A stretch of DNA of 8,911 nucleotides from Clostridiales bacterium. GTDB taxonomy: Bacteria; Bacillota; Clostridia; Tissierellales; Dethiosulfatibacteraceae. Location: assembly GCA_003539375.1 (NCBI GenBank), contig DPPH01000279.1, positions 1 to 8,911 of the forward strand, in the 5' to 3' direction. A model generated the notes under the pieces. That model had not been told where the DNA came from and did no database searches. It worked only from the letters and a program-made list of their open reading frames with translations. This document shows positions 6,254 through 8,911 of the stretch, one piece after another (position 1 is the stretch's first letter; each line of letters begins with the position of its first letter). A program made the position numbers and the translations under genes.

Positions 6254-7477
6254 ATGAATAATAGGGCGAGAAACACAGCATTAGGTAATATTTTTATAAC
6301 AATGGTAGCAGTTGGAAGCTATGTAACTTTCAGTTTATATGTTTTACCTTTAAGTAGGGCTCTAAATGTTACAGTAGGTCAAATATCTATAATGTTTAGT
6401 ATAGCTGGATTTGCAGGTTTATTTGGGTCCTTGTTTTTAGGAAAAATACTAGATAGATTTAATATAAAGAAAATTATAGTTTTTAGCGGAATTATGTTTT
6501 TCTTTTTTTTCTTTTTTATATCTACTGCTGAGAGTATTTGGTTAATTTATTTTGGTGGATTTCTTTCAGGACTTTGTCAGGTTTTTTCAGGATATCCTAT
6601 AGCACAAGTTTCTGTAAATTGGTGGTTTAAAAAAAATACTGGTAAACTAATGAGCATGTTTAGTATAGGTGGAGGGGTCTCTGGAATTATTATGGTTCAA
6701 GTAGCTGCCAAATTAATTGAAAACTTGGGATTTCAAAGAACTGCACTTATCCAGGGAATATTTGTTTCCGGTGTAGTTATTTTATCCGGTTTGTTTCTTG
6801 TTTCAAATCATCCTAAAAAATATGGCATGAAAGCTGTAGGAGATAATAATCACAACAAAGGTAATATAAATGATGAAACCGCTCTCGTTGTGAAAAACAA
6901 AGAAATTAGTAAATTTTCTAAAATTCCTGAATTTTGGATGATTTTAACAACTTCTTTCTTCATATCCATTAGCATTACCGGATTTGTTACTCATGCTTCA
7001 GTTTATTTCCAAAGTACAGGACTTAGCGTAGTTCAAGCAGCTCTTTGTGTGTCAGCTTACAGCTTTGCAAGACTAGCTTTTGCACCCTTCTACGGTATTC
7101 TAGTAGATAAGAGAGGCCCTGGGTTTTCTACTGTAATATATGGTTCTCTTACTGCATCAATATTTTTTATCTCAATATTTTTGAATGGTATAATTGGCGG
7201 AGTCCTGGTAGCAGTATTTGTAGCCGCATCTGCTAGTATGGCTGGAATGTTAGGAGCTATAAGTTTTAATAAAATTTTCGGAAATAAAGATGCCAGTCAC
7301 TTGGTGGGTTTTTCCCATGCTGCGGTTAACATTGGTGGAATCATTGGTTCTCCTTTAGCTGGATATATATATGATTATTTTGGTAATTATAATCTTTTTA
7401 TGACAATAGCTGGAATATGTATGATTTTCACAGTTTCTTTGGTGTATAAAGCTTCAAGAAAAAAAATAAATTTATAA
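6254..7477 (+). CDS. MFS transporter, OFA/monocarboxylate-like
   Basis: This 407-residue carrier of the cytoplasmic membrane has about 12 helices in two halves. The central cytoplasmic loop at about 186-224 contains H-P-K-K-Y-G-M (186-192). MFS motif A is seen as G-K-I-L-D-R-F-N-I-K-K (63-73) and repeats in the second half as G-I-L-V-D-K-R-G (281-288). N-W-W-F-K-K (122-127) followed by G-K, and the overall pattern, resemble the oxalate/formate antiporter (OFA) and monocarboxylate-porter-like families. A small organic acid is therefore a reasonable but unproven substrate. AAGGAG lies about eight nucleotides before the ATG. The gene is divergent from the MoaD-AOR unit, so it may carry the acid substrate or product of those enzymes (inference). 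A poly-Phe run (82-88) is encoded by a T-rich tract at 6497-6517. Confidence 0.87.
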   Translation: MNNRARNTALGNIFITMVAVGSYVTFSLYVLPLSRALNVTVGQISIMFSIAGFAGLFGSLFLGKILDRFNIKKIIVFSGIMFFFFFFFISTAESIWLIYFGGFLSGLCQVFSGYPIAQVSVNWWFKKNTGKLMSMFSIGGGVSGIIMVQVAAKLIENLGFQRTALIQGIFVSGVVILSGLFLVSNHPKKYGMKAVGDNNHNKGNINDETALVVKNKEISKFSKIPEFWMILTTSFFISISITGFVTHASVYFQSTGLSVVQAALCVSAYSFARLAFAPFYGILVDKRGPGFSTVIYGSLTASIFFISIFLNGIIGGVLVAVFVAASASMAGMLGAISFNKIFGNKDASHLVGFSHAAVNIGGIIGSPLAGYIYDYFGNYNLFMTIAGICMIFTVSLVYKASRKKINL

Positions 7478-7483
7478 AAAATA

Positions 7484-7509
7484 ACCTTTCAAGTCAAATT
7501 TTGAAAGGT
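7484..7509. terminator. Bidirectional terminator between convergent genes
   Basis: A perfect 9-bp stem, ACCTTTCAA (7484-7492) with TTGAAAGGT (7501-7509), surrounds an 8-nt loop. On the plus strand it is followed by CGATTTTTATATT, ending the MFS transcript 6 nt after its stop. On the minus strand it is followed by TATTTTTTATAAA, ending the feoB transcript about 35 nt after its stop. Both sides carry a T-tract, as expected between convergent genes. Confidence 0.8.
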
Positions 7510-7543
7510 CGATTTTTATATTATAAATGGAATTTGGTTTAAT

Positions 7544-8911
7544 TTAAGCGCTTCTTATTTCTTCTTTTTTCCTTTTTGGTATCATTGCTACTAAAACATA
7601 CAATCCTATTACAGGAATAACTCTCATTATATTAAATCCATCTCCCTGGAATGCAAAGTTTATATACCCACCAACAACTACTGTTGATGTAAGCATAATA
7701 GCTGTTGCTTTAAGCATGTCTTTTACTCCAAGTTCCCTTAATAGAATTACAAATGTAGCAATACATGGGAAATATATTACCAAAAGTATACTCATAGTGA
7801 GCATTTGCTTAGCAGTAAGACCTAAAGGAAGTAATACTCCCATGGCTAAATCTTTCCTCAAAAATCCCATGATTAAAGCTTCTACAGCTGCTTCCGGTAC
7901 TCCAAATATATTCTTTAACAACGGTCCCGTAACCTTTGTAAGATAATCAAATATCCCTAGGGTATAGAAAATATTAATGATAAATACTCCAAGTAAAACC
8001 ATAGGTAAAGCTTCTTTCAAAAATCCTAGAATCCTCATCAATAATTTTTTAAAAACTGTAGAAATACTCGGCAATCTAAAGGATGGTAGCTCTAACAATA
8101 AGTCAGTACTAAATCCCGGTACTAATTTGTTCATAAGTGTTCCTATAAATATCCAAAGAACTATCAAAACAGCGAACAAATATAGAAGATATTTACCACC
8201 AAAAGATCCAAGCAACCCTATAACCATAGCCATTTGTGAAATGCAAGGAATAGTCGTAGCCATTAAGGTACTGGCAATAAATTTTTCTCTTTTACTCTCT
8301 AAATTTCTAATAGCAAGAGCCGCCGGCACGTTACATCCAAAGGCTAATATCAAAGGGATAATAGAAAAACCGTGAAGTCCAACTCTGTGCATTACATTAT
8401 CTACTAAGACCGAGATTCTAGGCAGATATCCAATGTCTTCAAGTAACCCAAGGACAAAATAAAAAGATATTATATATGGTAAAACTGCTGCTAAAGGTAT
8501 ATAAATACCCGTTGTTAAAAGGCCAAAGGATTGCTCAAAATCTATGCTTCCTTCAATCAACTCTCCTACAATAAGATTATGTATAAATCCATCTCCACCT
8601 AATATCCCGCTAAGCTGTGCTATAATAGGTCTATAAAGCACTTCAAAAAAAGGTTCTGCTATATAGCCTATGAAGCCTTCTCCTACAAACCTTATAATCA
8701 TAAAAGAAATAAATAATATTACCGCTGCTATAGGTATTCCGGTGAGAGGCTTAAGAGTCAGATCCTCCATCAAGTCAGAAAAGGAATGTTCCTTATAATT
8801 GATTTTTTGAACATCACTTATTATCTTTCCTATTTCAGACCATCTTTTTTCATTGTCTCCATAGTTATGGTCAACAACTTCATCATAATTAAATTTTCTT
8901 ATTATTTCCTT
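7544..8911 (-). CDS. feoB: Ferrous iron transporter B, C-terminal 455 residues (5' end outside window)
   Basis: FeoB imports Fe2+ across the cytoplasmic membrane. It joins an N-terminal GTPase to a membrane domain with two Gate regions. Numbered from the window edge, residues 1-55 are hydrophilic and match the helical linker after the G domain; the GTPase itself lies outside. The membrane domain starts at about 56 (G-I-P-I at 58-61). Typical FeoB landmarks follow: L-E-D-I-G-Y (157-162), G-L-H-G, the Gate 1 motif F-G-C-N-V-P-A (191-197), and the second Gate with F-L-R-K-D (350-354) and F-P-C-I-A-T (381-386). Where many FeoBs have a C-S/G-A-R-L-P segment, this one has I-P-C-I-S-Q-M (221-227). 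It ends in a short basic tail. The frame is open to base 8911, so a start near 8773 (a TTG) is not real: 46 further codons upstream match FeoB linker sequence. Confidence 0.92.
   Translation of the reverse strand, partial: KEIIRKFNYDEVVDHNYGDNEKRWSEIGKIISDVQKINYKEHSFSDLMEDLTLKPLTGIPIAAVILFISFMIIRFVGEGFIGYIAEPFFEVLYRPIIAQLSGILGGDGFIHNLIVGELIEGSIDFEQSFGLLTTGIYIPLAAVLPYIISFYFVLGLLEDIGYLPRISVLVDNVMHRVGLHGFSIIPLILAFGCNVPAALAIRNLESKREKFIASTLMATTIPCISQMAMVIGLLGSFGGKYLLYLFAVLIVLWIFIGTLMNKLVPGFSTDLLLELPSFRLPSISTVFKKLLMRILGFLKEALPMVLLGVFIINIFYTLGIFDYLTKVTGPLLKNIFGVPEAAVEALIMGFLRKDLAMGVLLPLGLTAKQMLTMSILLVIYFPCIATFVILLRELGVKDMLKATAIMLTSTVVVGGYINFAFQGDGFNIMRVIPVIGLYVLVAMIPKRKKEEIRSA

Noticed and set aside
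7716..8375. Plus-strand open frames opposite feoB (7716-7946, 7977-8375)
   Set aside because: They overlap clear FeoB coding sequence and show no family features or convincing ribosome sites.
8771..8773. TTG at 8773 as the start of a 409-residue membrane protein
   Set aside because: The same frame is open for 46 more codons to the window edge, the extra residues match the FeoB linker, and no ribosome site precedes the TTG. The gene is truncated by the window, not started here.

Overview
The window is AT-rich bacterial DNA with strong AGGAGG-type ribosome binding sites. It carries two tungsten-type aldehyde:ferredoxin oxidoreductases (AORs), a zinc-type cation diffusion facilitator, an OFA-like MFS carrier and a FeoB. 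This fits a strictly anaerobic low-GC Firmicute (Clostridia/Tissierellia-like). The assignment is inferred from gene content and composition; there is no rRNA or other marker to confirm it.

Layout, left to right. (1) A minus-strand gene runs off the left edge; only its first nine codons are visible (1-29). It has a good promoter (143-171) and a leader with two small hairpins. (2) A minus-strand two-gene unit follows: a CDF zinc exporter (950-1840), whose stop codon overlaps the start of a five-helix SpoIIM-like membrane protein (336-950). It ends at a hairpin terminator (254-287). The predicted CDF promoter (1879-1907) has a perfect palindrome in its spacer and a second one over the -10 box. 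(3) A minus-strand unit holds a MoaD/ThiS-like sulfur carrier (5882-6106) and two tandem 622-residue AORs (3933-5801 and 1946-3814). The AORs align without gaps and are about 73% identical by hand count. A hairpin (1911-1938) follows the second AOR. (4) An MFS transporter (6254-7477) is transcribed divergently from the MoaD-like gene across 147 bp, with back-to-back predicted promoters. (5) A hairpin usable on both strands (7484-7509) separates it from a convergent feoB that runs off the right edge. The feoB reading frame stays open to base 8911, so the gene is 5'-truncated by the window and does not start near 8773.

How it may work together (inference). AORs use a tungsto-bispyranopterin cofactor and a [4Fe-4S] cluster to interconvert aldehydes and carboxylic acids with ferredoxin. 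A MoaD-like protein beside them would supply dithiolene sulfur for the pterin. The divergent carrier could move the acid substrate or product. Zinc export and ferrous iron uptake genes flank the unit, but nothing in the sequence ties them to it.

The points most worth a second look are the AOR pair with its own sulfur carrier and divergent transporter, the coupling of a SpoIIM-like protein to a zinc exporter, and the palindromes in the exporter promoter. I see no mobile elements, CRISPR arrays, tRNA or rRNA genes.
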